Of a DNA stretch of 64,000 bases, positions 18,380 through 25,958 are shown piece by piece. The DNA is from Ketobacter alkanivorans (GTDB lineage Bacteria; Pseudomonadota; Gammaproteobacteria; Pseudomonadales; Ketobacteraceae), in NCBI RefSeq assembly GCF_002863865.1, contig NZ_CP022684.1:860931-924930 (forward strand). The letters run 5' to 3'. The translations under genes were made by a program, and so were the position numbers. The notes under the pieces are model-generated. The model made no database searches. It had not been told where the DNA came from and worked only from the letters and a program-made list of their open reading frames with translations. Every line of letters begins with the position of its first letter. Within the stretch, counting starts at the first letter, position 1.

Positions 18380-18633
18380 AGAAAAGCCTTTAATTTATTT
18401 ATAAATCAACAGTTTGTATAGGCTCGACAGGTTTGCGTAATTTCCCTAAGCTCCGTATGGGGGCTACAATGAATAAATGGCAAACAGCCAACAACTTTAC
18501 TGGCTTCCATGACGAAGTTCCAGTCCTTGTCGTTTTAGGTCATGAAAAATGGCACATTAAGTCATTGTTGCAAATGGTGCCCACACCAATAATTGCGACT
18601 ATACAGTCTGGCATGATTTGGGCAAGCAACATT

Positions 18634-18672
18634 TATAGTATGTGGAATTACCGGTATTAAACGGCAATTCCA
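18634..18672 (+). promoter_or_regulatory. Candidate -10 and overlapping operator/hairpin before the acyl-CoA dehydrogenase
   Basis: TATAGT at 18634-18639 is a plausible -10 without a recognisable -35, as expected of an activator-dependent promoter. Immediately after it TGGAATTACCG (18643-18653) and CGGCAATTCCA (18662-18672) form an inverted repeat matching at 10 of 11 positions with an 8-base loop. A transcript starting near 18646 would begin inside the repeat, 18 bases before the ATG's neighbourhood. The element could be an operator or a 5' mRNA hairpin. The rest of the 310-base gap (18380-18633) holds no gene I can support. Confidence 0.35.
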
Positions 18673-18689
18673 AGAAACCGGAGAAAACC

Positions 18690-19826
18690 ATGAGTTTTGA
18701 CAACAGATCCATTTTCGAAGAAGAGCATAAGGTTTTTCGAGACAACTTCCGTCGCTTCTGTGAAGAAGAAGTAAAGCCTTACCAAGAAAAATGGATCGAG
18801 CAAGGTATCGTTGATCGTGAAATCTGGGAAAAGGCAGGCGAAAACGGCTTTCTTGCTCCCAAGGTAGACGAAGAATACGGCGGCTTGGGCCTGGCTGACT
18901 TCCGCTACAACCAAATCATGATCGAAGAGCTAGCCTATGTGGGCGAAAGTGGTTTCGCTCTCAGCCTGCATAACGATGTTATTGCGCCCTACATCAGCGC
19001 TTACGCCACCGATGAGCAGAAGCAGCGCTGGCTGCCAGGAATTTGCAGCGGTGAAATCATCCTGGCAATCGCCATGACCGAGCCTGATACCGGTAGCGAC
19101 CTGCAAGCCATCAAATCGCGCCTGGAAGACAAAGGCGATCATTACATTCTGAATGGCTCCAAAACCTACATCAGTAACGGCATCATCTCTGATCTGGTGA
19201 TCGTTGCCGCCAAAGCACCAGAAGGTGTCACCCTAGTGTGTGTTCCACGCGGAGCCGAAGGCTTCAATCGCGGTCGCAACCTGAAAAAAATGGGTATGAA
19301 ATCTCAGGACACCGCAGAGCTGTTTTTTGAAAACGTAGTGGTACCTAAAACAGACGTACTGGGTGTTCCTGGTCAGGGCTTTATCTACCTGATGCAAAAA
19401 CTGGCCGAAGAGCGACTGGTATGTGCAGTAGGTGCAATCGCCTCCTCCGTATACGCGTTCAACGAAACGCTCAAATACGTGAAAGAACGAACAGCTTTCG
19501 GCAAACCCATCGGCAAGTTCCAGAACACTCGCTTCCGCATGGCTGAAATGAAAACTGAAATCACCATCGGACAAGTATTTATAGACAACCTCGTCACCAA
19601 ACTAAACGATGGCAAACTGACGCCAGACGAAGCCAGCATGGCTAAATGGTGGTGCACCGATCTACTGAATCGAGTCGTAGACAGCGGCGTGCAGTTCCAC
19701 GGTGGCGCGGGATACATGATGGAATACCCCATTGCACGGGCCTATGTGGATGCACGCATTACCCCAATCTTTGCTGGCACCAACGAAATCATGAAAGAGA
19801 TCATTGGCCGCAGCCTGGGGCTGTAA
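18690..19826 (+). CDS. Long-chain-type acyl-CoA dehydrogenase
   Basis: A 378-residue flavoenzyme introducing a trans-2 double bond into acyl-CoA. The start ATG at 18690 has GGAG 6 bases upstream; the frame extends to 18642 without support. Signatures are AIAMTEPDTGSDLQ (127-140) and GGAGYMMEYPIAR with FAGTNEIMKEI at the end. As in long-chain and isovaleryl enzymes, the YEGT catalytic position is Ala and the base is expected at Glu241 in LAEERLV. An SDR 3-hydroxyacyl-CoA dehydrogenase-like gene follows after 138 bases, but a terminator lies between them. The AraC-type gene is divergent upstream. The substrate may be a long-chain, branched or sterol side-chain acyl-CoA. Confidence 0.9.
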   Translation: MSFDNRSIFEEEHKVFRDNFRRFCEEEVKPYQEKWIEQGIVDREIWEKAGENGFLAPKVDEEYGGLGLADFRYNQIMIEELAYVGESGFALSLHNDVIAPYISAYATDEQKQRWLPGICSGEIILAIAMTEPDTGSDLQAIKSRLEDKGDHYILNGSKTYISNGIISDLVIVAAKAPEGVTLVCVPRGAEGFNRGRNLKKMGMKSQDTAELFFENVVVPKTDVLGVPGQGFIYLMQKLAEERLVCAVGAIASSVYAFNETLKYVKERTAFGKPIGKFQNTRFRMAEMKTEITIGQVFIDNLVTKLNDGKLTPDEASMAKWWCTDLLNRVVDSGVQFHGGAGYMMEYPIARAYVDARITPIFAGTNEIMKEIIGRSLGL

Positions 19827-19875
19827 AACCCGGCATTGAACGGTACAAGAGAGGCTGGTCTTCAGTCGGCAAAGG

Positions 19876-19899
19876 AGGCGGTTTCATACCGCCTTTTTT
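19876..19899 (+). terminator. Terminator after the acyl-CoA dehydrogenase
   Basis: AGGCGGT (19876-19882) and ACCGCCT (19888-19894) pair around a 5-base loop and are followed by T-rich sequence (six T in all). It lies 47 bases after the dehydrogenase stop and 65 bases before the SDR, so the SDR depends on read-through or on its own promoter. Confidence 0.85.
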
Positions 19900-19964
19900 G
19901 TGCCAGCCCACTGTTCAACCCATAAATACAAATCCAATAACAAGAAAAGTCAGGAGCACATAAC

Positions 19965-20867
19965 ATGACATCGGTACGATTCGACGAACGTGTCGTCATA
20001 GTAACGGGCGCAGGTAACGGCCTGGGCAAAAGCCACGCTCTGGAATTCGCCCGCCGAGGCGCTAAAGTCGTTGTCAACGATTTAGGTGGCAGCGCCTTCG
20101 GCGATGGTGCCAGTAAAAGCGCAGCGGATCTGGTGGTGGATGAAATCATCGCCGCCGGGGGCGAAGCCGTGGCCAACTACGATTCTGTCACCGATGGCGA
20201 AAAAATCGTTCAATCCGCACTGGATAACTTTGGTCGTATTGATGTGGTCATTAACAACGCAGGCATTCTGCGTGATAAAAGCTTTATCAAAATGACCGAG
20301 GATGACTGGGACCTGGTCTATCAAGTACACGTAAAGGGCGCCTTTAAGGTCAGCCACGCGGCGTGGCCTTATATGCGCGAAGCGGAATACGGCCGCCTGA
20401 TCTTTACAGCCTCCGCTGCTGGTATTTACGGCAACTTTGGCCAAGCCAACTACAGCATGGCCAAACTGGGTCTGCACGGCCTGAGCCAGACACTGGCTAT
20501 CGAAGGCAAAAAGGCAAATATATTGGTCAATACCATTGCACCCATCGCTGGATCAAGGCTCACAGAAACCATACTTCCACCACCGCTGGTAGAACAACTA
20601 AAACCGGAATTCGTTACTCCTCTGGTGGTAAAACTTTGCGATGAGAACAGTCACGATACTGGTGGCCTATATGAGGTTGGGGCTGGTTGGATGGGCCAGC
20701 TGCGCTGGGAGCGCAGCAAAGGCGTCGGCTTCAATCTTGGTAATGGCATCAGCGCCGAAGACGTTAACGACAACTGGGCCGCCATCACCGGTTTCGACAA
20801 CGCAGACCACCCCCGCAGCGGGCAGGAAGCCATGATGGCAATGATGCAAAACCTGCAGAATCGCTGA
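19965..20867 (+). CDS. SDR-family 3-hydroxyacyl-CoA dehydrogenase (multifunctional enzyme type 2-like)
   Basis: A 300-residue NAD(P)-dependent short-chain dehydrogenase. The cofactor motif is TGAGNGLGKSHALEFARRGA, followed by VVVNDLGG, which is the hallmark of the dehydrogenase domain of peroxisomal multifunctional enzyme 2 (HSD17B4). Catalytic residues are Ser in FTASAAG, and Tyr and Lys in ANYSMAKLGL. The C-terminal extension TGGLYEVGAGWMGQLRWERSKG is also characteristic of that group. It would oxidise 3-hydroxyacyl-CoA to 3-ketoacyl-CoA, the step two after the dehydrogenase upstream. No hydratase domain is attached. An AGGAG box precedes the ATG. Confidence 0.88.
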   Translation: MTSVRFDERVVIVTGAGNGLGKSHALEFARRGAKVVVNDLGGSAFGDGASKSAADLVVDEIIAAGGEAVANYDSVTDGEKIVQSALDNFGRIDVVINNAGILRDKSFIKMTEDDWDLVYQVHVKGAFKVSHAAWPYMREAEYGRLIFTASAAGIYGNFGQANYSMAKLGLHGLSQTLAIEGKKANILVNTIAPIAGSRLTETILPPPLVEQLKPEFVTPLVVKLCDENSHDTGGLYEVGAGWMGQLRWERSKGVGFNLGNGISAEDVNDNWAAITGFDNADHPRSGQEAMMAMMQNLQNR

Positions 20868-20880
20868 TCGCTCATAAACA

Positions 20881-20907
20881 AAAAGGCCCTGTCATTCAGG
20901 GCCTTTT
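20881..20907. terminator. Bidirectional terminator between SDR and TesB-like gene
   Basis: AAAAGGCCCTG and CAGGGCCTTTT form a perfect 11-bp repeat around TCATT. The flanking A and T runs let it serve both the rightward SDR gene and the leftward thioesterase gene, which converge here. Confidence 0.85.
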
Positions 20908-20933
20908 GCTGCAACCAAACCGGGTAGTGCACA

Positions 20934-21719
20934 CTAAAGCGCCCCACCTCTATACTTAGCCAACTGGCGACTCAACGCCACCAACTCACCCCGCGAATCC
21001 CAGATCTCACCATCTTCTTCCATCAACCCATTAATCAGATAACGGGTTCGAAATCGAGCAGTCAACAACCCGGGTGCAGGTTTGGCGCGCACATGTACCG
21101 TTAACTCCAAGGTAGGCACCCACCCCACTGCCCCAAACTTTGAAAACGTCGTCGGCGGCACACAATCAGCAAAAAACGGCAGAGACATCACATCAGGCTC
21201 AGTGCCGTCACGCAAAAAAGCCATCAGCTCGTGATCCATACGATCAGCGGTTTTTCCCCGCAACCAATCTGCAGTAACAGGCGAGAACAATAGCTCTACC
21301 CGCTCGTGTATTGCCAGAAAACGCGGCGACGTCAGGCATTTCTCCCGCTGAATCTCTGGCGGCTGATCACCAACCCAAGTGACACCACTGGTTTCTTCCA
21401 AGTCTCCGTAGGTCGCGGTGAAACGTACTCGCTCTTTGCCTTCCTGCACAAACTTCAGTGCCGCCGTGGATACCGTATTACCCTGCCGAATCACCTCTAA
21501 GTGCAGATCCGCTGGCCCCACCATAGCCTTCTCAACATAATGCCCGGTGATGGTCAAAGGGTCGGGGTGCGACAATGATTCACTAAATGCCCTTGCCGCA
21601 ATCGACATCATATAACCGCCATTGGGGATGCCATTCACGCTCCAACGGTCGGTTACATTAGCCTTCAAGATATTGTCGGCAACACGCTCAACCGCCGTAT
21701 CGTCCCAAAACTCACTCAT
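20934..21719 (-). CDS. TesB-like acyl-CoA thioesterase (double hotdog)
   Basis: A 261-residue protein of the thioesterase-like superfamily with two hotdog repeats. The N-terminal half contains WSVNGIPNGGYMMSIAARAF and TITGHYVEKAMVGPADLHLEVIRQG. The C-terminal half contains GWVPTLELTVHVRAKPAPGLLTARFRT and EEDGEIWDSRGELVALSRQLAKY; this last block is typical of TesB-like enzymes. It should release free acids from acyl-CoA, perhaps as overflow control for the beta-oxidation genes alongside. I chose the ATG at 21719 (AGGTGA just upstream) rather than a TTG five codons earlier. It follows the SirB2 gene by 15 bases in the same direction. Confidence 0.82.
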   Translation of the reverse strand: MSEFWDDTAVERVADNILKANVTDRWSVNGIPNGGYMMSIAARAFSESLSHPDPLTITGHYVEKAMVGPADLHLEVIRQGNTVSTAALKFVQEGKERVRFTATYGDLEETSGVTWVGDQPPEIQREKCLTSPRFLAIHERVELLFSPVTADWLRGKTADRMDHELMAFLRDGTEPDVMSLPFFADCVPPTTFSKFGAVGWVPTLELTVHVRAKPAPGLLTARFRTRYLINGLMEEDGEIWDSRGELVALSRQLAKYRGGAL

Positions 21720-21734
21720 CGGTTCACCTGCCAA

Positions 21735-22121
21735 TTACAGTAGCGACAAAAAGCCCATTGGATTGTGAGTACGCGCCACCGACATGGTAAACACAAAAGC
21801 CACCAACGCAGCGGCAAAGGCCACGGCCCGAATCATCTTGGTTTTACCACGCTTCAGTGCCACCACACCCAAAACGATATAGGCCACCAACGCAACAACC
21901 TTAACCGTCAACCAGCTTTGCTCAAATGGGTACTGCTGCGACATTACACACAGCACTATGGCACACAGTAACAACAAGCTATCATTTACATGAGGTAAGA
22001 TCTTTACCCACTTTTTTTGCAACATGCCGGAATCCATTAACATCCAGCAGCCGCGAACCAGGAAGAACAGACCACTGATCACCGCGAACATCATGTGGCT
22101 GTGCTTGAAAGCGATATACAT
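21735..22121 (-). CDS. SirB2-family integral membrane protein
   Basis: A 128-residue inner-membrane protein with four predicted helices: AFKHSHMMFAVISGLFFLVRGCWML, a helix with DSLLLLCAIVLCVMSQ, a helix with LTVKVVALVAYIVLGVVAL, and AVAFAAALVAFVFTMSVARTHN at the end. The motif H-x-H-M near the N-terminus and the R-THN end are family features. The SirB2 name comes from a Salmonella invasion regulator region; the biochemical function is unknown. It is the first gene of a two-gene unit with the TesB-like thioesterase and is divergent from the DUF2804 gene by 21 bases. Confidence 0.8.
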   Translation of the reverse strand: MYIAFKHSHMMFAVISGLFFLVRGCWMLMDSGMLQKKWVKILPHVNDSLLLLCAIVLCVMSQQYPFEQSWLTVKVVALVAYIVLGVVALKRGKTKMIRAVAFAAALVAFVFTMSVARTHNPMGFLSLL

Positions 22122-22142
22122 ATTTCACCCCGTAGAAGAACA

Positions 22143-23180
22143 ATGACTCTAAAGAAAGCCACATACGATAAGTTGATTAAGCCCGATGGGCAACCGCAAT
22201 ATGGACGATTTAACAAACCTTTTGCAGAGATAAATTATCGCGACTTCGATTACTGCAACAATATGGATAAACCGGCCAGCAGGTTGCAAAAGCACTTCCA
22301 CTACAACCAGTTTCATTTTCTCGGCATTCACAGCCCCGATTTTACAATGGCCTGCGCCATTGCCAACGTACGTTACGTCGCCAATGCCTTTGTTTACCTA
22401 TTTAACCACCAAAGTGGCGAACTGCATCAACGAAGCTTTATTCAGCCATTAGGCCTGCGCTGCAAACAATCCAATCAGCCATTTCACGGTTTGAGCCGTT
22501 TCACGAAAGGCGATGCCCAATTCGAGATACTGGGGCGCAGTGCCCCGAACCGTTACGATCTCAGTGTCAAAATCGGCAAATCCATCAGCATCGACGCAAC
22601 CATAACAGCACCAGACACCCTTGAGCCCACTGCCCTGTGTACCCACACCGGATATAACGGCTGGGCCTATACCCAAAAGCTCAACACGCTCTCCGTAGAG
22701 GGCTATATCCACTGGAAACAACACACTCTGGCACTGGAGCAAGACCGATGCCTGGCCAGCAGCGACTGGAGCTGTGGCTATATGCGACGGGAAACCGCCT
22801 GGAACTGGGCCAGCATCAGCGCTTTTCTGCCAGATCAAACGCGCCTGGGTCTGAACCTGGCATGCGGTGTTAACGAAACCAGTTTCAATGAAAACACCTT
22901 ATGGATAAATGGAACCGCACACGAGCTTGAATCCGCCGTGTTCGAGTTTGATCGTAAAAATCGTATGGCCCCATGGCAGATCACCACTCGAGATCGCAAA
23001 GTTGAGTTAACCTTTGTGCCGGAAGCCCGCCATGAGGAAAAAGTGAACGCGTATCTGGTTGCATCCAATTTTTCGCAACTGCCCGGTCGATATTATGGAA
23101 CCGTTCAAGATCGCGACTGTCACACCTATAAGCTTGATGGGGTGTACGGCTTAGCCGAGGATCACTATGCCAAATGGTGA
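22143..23180 (+). CDS. DUF2804 family protein
   Basis: A 345-residue soluble protein of the DUF2804 family, with no signal peptide or membrane helix. The recognisable block is LASSDWSCGYMRRETAWNWASIS near residue 210, with a second conserved block at the C-terminus, EHYGTVQDRDCHTYKLDGVYGLAEDH-like. Members appear to be two-lobed, lipocalin-like beta proteins, and no activity has been established. The gene is divergent from the SirB2/thioesterase pair and ends at a strong terminator. Its place beside acyl-CoA genes suggests a role with lipophilic compounds, which is inference. The start is the ATG at 22143; a longer frame reaches 22095. Confidence 0.78.
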   Translation: MTLKKATYDKLIKPDGQPQYGRFNKPFAEINYRDFDYCNNMDKPASRLQKHFHYNQFHFLGIHSPDFTMACAIANVRYVANAFVYLFNHQSGELHQRSFIQPLGLRCKQSNQPFHGLSRFTKGDAQFEILGRSAPNRYDLSVKIGKSISIDATITAPDTLEPTALCTHTGYNGWAYTQKLNTLSVEGYIHWKQHTLALEQDRCLASSDWSCGYMRRETAWNWASISAFLPDQTRLGLNLACGVNETSFNENTLWINGTAHELESAVFEFDRKNRMAPWQITTRDRKVELTFVPEARHEEKVNAYLVASNFSQLPGRYYGTVQDRDCHTYKLDGVYGLAEDHYAKW

Positions 23181-23190
23181 GGTCACGCAT

Positions 23191-23223
23191 AAAAAAACCG
23201 CGCCTTGTGAGCGCGGTTTTTTT
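23191..23223. terminator. Bidirectional terminator between DUF2804 gene and porin operon
   Basis: A7-CCGCGC, a 7-base loop, then GCGCGG-T7. The symmetrical A and T runs allow it to end both the rightward DUF2804 transcript and the leftward porin/binding-protein transcript. Confidence 0.9.
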
Positions 23224-23241
23224 AAAGGAAGCGATTAACCG

Positions 23242-23673
23242 TTATTGCGCGGTATAAATCACTTTTACACCTTCAGCAACCGAAGCAGAGTCGATATAGC
23301 CAACGGCTTCATCGTCTTCCAATACGGTTTCCAGTACTTCAGCATCATCAAAGTACTGCTTGGGGGGTTTACCTTTACCCGTGAAGATCAATCGAGACCA
23401 ATAGGCGTTCAACTGCGAGGGCGTTTTGTCTACCACTTTTTCGTAGAACGTCGCTCTGGCCTCGTTACCTTCAGCCTGATCTACCGGTGTGGCAGATACT
23501 CCACCGATGTCGTTACGCTTACCCAGGAACAATTGCTGAATATCACCAGAGCTTGCGCTGTTAAGAGAAGAATTGGCGTTAACAATTACAACCACCTCAG
23601 CCGAAGCAAAGGTTGCAGCCATCATCAAACCAGCCGTGGACAGTACTCGTGCGAGTTTTAGTTTTATAGTCAT
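23242..23673 (-). CDS. Short periplasmic phosphate-binding-like (PBP-like) protein
   Basis: A 143-residue exported protein with a signal peptide ending in FASA. It resembles one half of a PstS-type substrate-binding protein: the N-terminal VVVIVNANSSLNSASSGDIQQLFLGKR and the later ATFYEKVVDKTPSQLNAYWSRLIFTG, then EVLETVLEDDEAVGYIDS, are family blocks. PstS is about twice this length. No ABC permease or ATPase is nearby. It follows the porin gene by only 14 bases, so the two form one operon. Proteins of this type are common next to porins and sensory genes in marine Gammaproteobacteria. Ligand and partner are unknown. Confidence 0.82.
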   Translation of the reverse strand: MTIKLKLARVLSTAGLMMAATFASAEVVVIVNANSSLNSASSGDIQQLFLGKRNDIGGVSATPVDQAEGNEARATFYEKVVDKTPSQLNAYWSRLIFTGKGKPPKQYFDDAEVLETVLEDDEAVGYIDSASVAEGVKVIYTAQ

Positions 23674-23687
23674 TATCTGCTCCCCCC

Positions 23688-25202
23688 TTAAAATACAGCG
23701 TCGATTGAGAAGGAGTAGATAGCGGTATGATTACCCGCCGCGTCTGGATTTGTTGCATCTGTCTTGGCAAAGCGTCCGGAACCTTGGAATTCCTGGGTAA
23801 CAGGGGTCCCTCCAACTACGCCAAACGTTGGCCCTGGTGCAACCACACCAATTACAGGATCAAAGCCTCCTGTAACGTCGTAACTGCCAAAATTCTCATA
23901 GTGGGCAACTTCAAGCTTAGCTTTAACTCGAGGGCTAATATCGTAGGTTAACCCCAGCGTATAGGATTGCTGCTGTTGAACCAGAGCTTGCATGCCACCC
24001 TGAAGTGTAAGTACGTCCTGAATATTTTGAGCTGTAACACCGGGTATACCATTAGCGACAGCAACATAAGCTGTTTCCGCCACCACCGAAGTGTAGTCAG
24101 TTACATCACTGATCTTCTCATCGTGATAACTATCGGTGTAGAACTTGGCAAAAGTCACATGTGGCATCCACTTGCCAAAACGATAACCAACCGTGATGTA
24201 TCCACCATCGCCAGCAGGCTGAGGAACATCTTCCACCCTAAGGTTGGATATCTCAGCCATAACCAACAACTTACCATTGTCGTACATCCCAGCAGCAGAC
24301 ATATACTGAGTGCGCGCGTTGGTTAATACCGTTTCTGTGATCGGATCTGGCACCCCTAAAGCATTACCAAGTGTAATTACACCTGAGGTTCCGGCCACTA
24401 AAGTCGCACCAGCACCACCTTCAACCAAGTTCTCAACATCCAGTGATCCTGTGTTATAACCAATTCGGAAGGTAAAATCATTCCATTCGGCAAACAGGGC
24501 CGTACCCCACTGCTGATTCAATGAGAAATCGGCTTCTAGCAAATCGCTTTCACCTGCCGTACTGCCAGCGTAGGCCTGCAATGTGAAGTTAATATCGGCA
24601 AGGTTGAAATTATACAGCGCAGAGAGGCCATCAGTACTGCTGAGAGGAATGTTGTACATTTCGATAGGCGGACGCACCCAAGGATACGCATAACCCACAT
24701 CCAGATACTCTGACAGCAAGTAATAAGGAATACGGCTGCGGCCAACACGCAAAGTGAAATCATCCGTCATTTTGTAAGACAGATATGCCCACTCAGCCTC
24801 AACATCGTAGTTATTGACCCCTTTACTTACCAACTGGGCAGTAGCATCAATATCCTCAGAGACCTCAAAGGTCATCTGAATACCCATTTTGGAAACAGAA
24901 GTTGAATTGTAGTCATCCTCAATTCCGTAGAATTGTTCAACCACATTATCGCTGTCCAGGGTAGCCGCACCACCCGAGAAGAACCCATTGATCTTCAATC
25001 GGTCAGCGGCATCTGATAATCGTGAACGGTTTTCTTTAACGGCAGCTCGAGTCCCCTTTAAACGGTTCTCAAGACGTTTTATTTGCTTTTCTTGTTGCTC
25101 TAACCTCTTTTCCAAGTCTGCGGTGGTTGCAGCAAGCACCGGCAGGCTGGAGAAGCAAAGAGTTAATGGCAACAAGGCTAAGGTCGCTTTCTTCTTAACC
25201 AT
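23688..25202 (-). CDS. Outer-membrane porin with N-terminal coiled coil
   Basis: A 504-residue outer-membrane beta-barrel protein. The signal peptide is KKKATLALLPLTLCFSSLPVLAA. Next comes a coiled coil of about 45 residues, with heptads in ADLEKRLEQQEKQIKRLENRL, probably for trimer contact or peptidoglycan reach. From about residue 70 onward, alternating amphipathic strands run to the end. The last residue is Phe (SIDAVF), the BAM recognition signal. It resembles the diffusely conserved porins found next to PBP-like proteins, and channel specificity is not evident. It is the first gene of a two-gene operon. The promoter region carries a 9-bp inverted repeat. Confidence 0.8.
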   Translation of the reverse strand: MVKKKATLALLPLTLCFSSLPVLAATTADLEKRLEQQEKQIKRLENRLKGTRAAVKENRSRLSDAADRLKINGFFSGGAATLDSDNVVEQFYGIEDDYNSTSVSKMGIQMTFEVSEDIDATAQLVSKGVNNYDVEAEWAYLSYKMTDDFTLRVGRSRIPYYLLSEYLDVGYAYPWVRPPIEMYNIPLSSTDGLSALYNFNLADINFTLQAYAGSTAGESDLLEADFSLNQQWGTALFAEWNDFTFRIGYNTGSLDVENLVEGGAGATLVAGTSGVITLGNALGVPDPITETVLTNARTQYMSAAGMYDNGKLLVMAEISNLRVEDVPQPAGDGGYITVGYRFGKWMPHVTFAKFYTDSYHDEKISDVTDYTSVVAETAYVAVANGIPGVTAQNIQDVLTLQGGMQALVQQQQSYTLGLTYDISPRVKAKLEVAHYENFGSYDVTGGFDPVIGVVAPGPTFGVVGGTPVTQEFQGSGRFAKTDATNPDAAGNHTAIYSFSIDAVF

Positions 25203-25233
25203 TGTTGTTTCCTTTAGTATTAGACAAAACCCC

Positions 25234-25267
25234 CACCATCACGATTATAGGCAGCATAGTGATGGTG
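25234..25267 (-). promoter_or_regulatory. Porin promoter -10 inside a perfect 9-bp inverted repeat
   Basis: On the minus strand TATAAT (plus 25244-25249) is a consensus -10, placing the start near 25237, about 35 bases before the porin ATG. CACCATCAC (25234-25242) and GTGATGGTG (25259-25267) form a perfect 9-bp inverted repeat with a 16-base spacer that contains this -10. The arrangement suits a repressor that blocks polymerase. A -35 of good quality is not visible. The rest of the gap up to 25460 holds no gene I can support. Confidence 0.45.
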
Positions 25268-25460
25268 ACTCAGACCTCTGCTGTCTATTCCGAAGTCTAG
25301 GCCAAATAACGGCAACATCAAAAAAAAATCATAAAAAACCGTCACAACTTGCTGATTTTTTGAAGAAATACTGACGCCAGCTCAAAAAACAGGCAAAAAA
25401 TAGCCGGAACCATAAGGTGTACTTACGATCCGAGAATGTTTAATACACTTTTTCAGGGGC

Positions 25461-25487
25461 AAAAAAATGCCCGCTTGGGAGGCGGGC
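25461..25487 (-). terminator. Terminator of the fadL-sixA-DUF503 unit, with second hairpin
   Basis: On the minus strand GCCCGC and GCGGGC pair around a 7-base loop and are followed by T7 (plus A7 at 25461-25467). A second GC-rich hairpin, GCCCG/CGGGC, lies at 25497-25514 just upstream in the direction of transcription. Between this and the DUF503 stop at 25662 I see no supported gene; a 61-codon frame there is unconvincing. Confidence 0.8.
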
Positions 25488-25661
25488 TAAGGGAATGCCC
25501 GATGAGGTCCGGGCGAGAAAGTATGCTAAATTTCAACAACAGATTGGTCGGCACAACCAAAAATTCTGTAGCTGGAGACCTTTTTAAGAAGATTTCCAAC
25601 TTGAAATCAAGGTTATCAATTAATTTTAGAATAAACATACTAAAAGACTGTTAAAAACGGC

Positions 25662-25958
25662 TCAGAGCCATTCTCTTGAGTGCCACTGAATTTCCCCATC
25701 CACGATTTCCAAAGCGTGTGCCTGCAACGCACTGAGCTGTCTATCAAGGTGGGTGCGGCTGTTTCCCACCATGACGATGGCGATGCCCGCTCGCTGCCAG
25801 TCTTCCAGGCTCCCAACTTCTGCCACCGATGCATTGAACTGATTGCGTATCCGGTCACGGAAGCGGTTCACCACCTGTCGCTTATCCTTGAGGGATTGGC
25901 TATAGGGGATATGAATTTCCAACTCAGAATAAAGTATGCACGCCGTATCCGTCATCAC
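25662..25958 (-). CDS. DUF503 (YlxP-like) protein
   Basis: A 98-residue protein of the DUF503/YlxP family, recognised by SLKDKRQVVNRFRDRIRNQFNASVAEVGSLEDWQRAGIAIVMVG, a ferredoxin-like fold. In many bacteria the gene is beside rbfA and ribosome-maturation genes, but its biochemical role is unresolved. Here it overlaps the end of the histidine phosphatase gene by 4 bases (ATGA), which points to coupled translation. The C-terminus, EIVDGEIQWHSREWL, is short. I cannot infer a function from the neighbours. Confidence 0.85.
   Translation of the reverse strand: MMTDTACILYSELEIHIPYSQSLKDKRQVVNRFRDRIRNQFNASVAEVGSLEDWQRAGIAIVMVGNSRTHLDRQLSALQAHALEIVDGEIQWHSREWL

Noticed and set aside
18433..18660. 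75-codon frame between the AraC gene and the acyl-CoA dehydrogenase
   Set aside because: No recognisable motif, no good SD, and it overlaps the promoter-like and inverted-repeat elements before the dehydrogenase.
25453..25638. 61-codon leftward frame after the DUF503 gene
   Set aside because: It spans the terminator hairpins, has odd composition and no SD.
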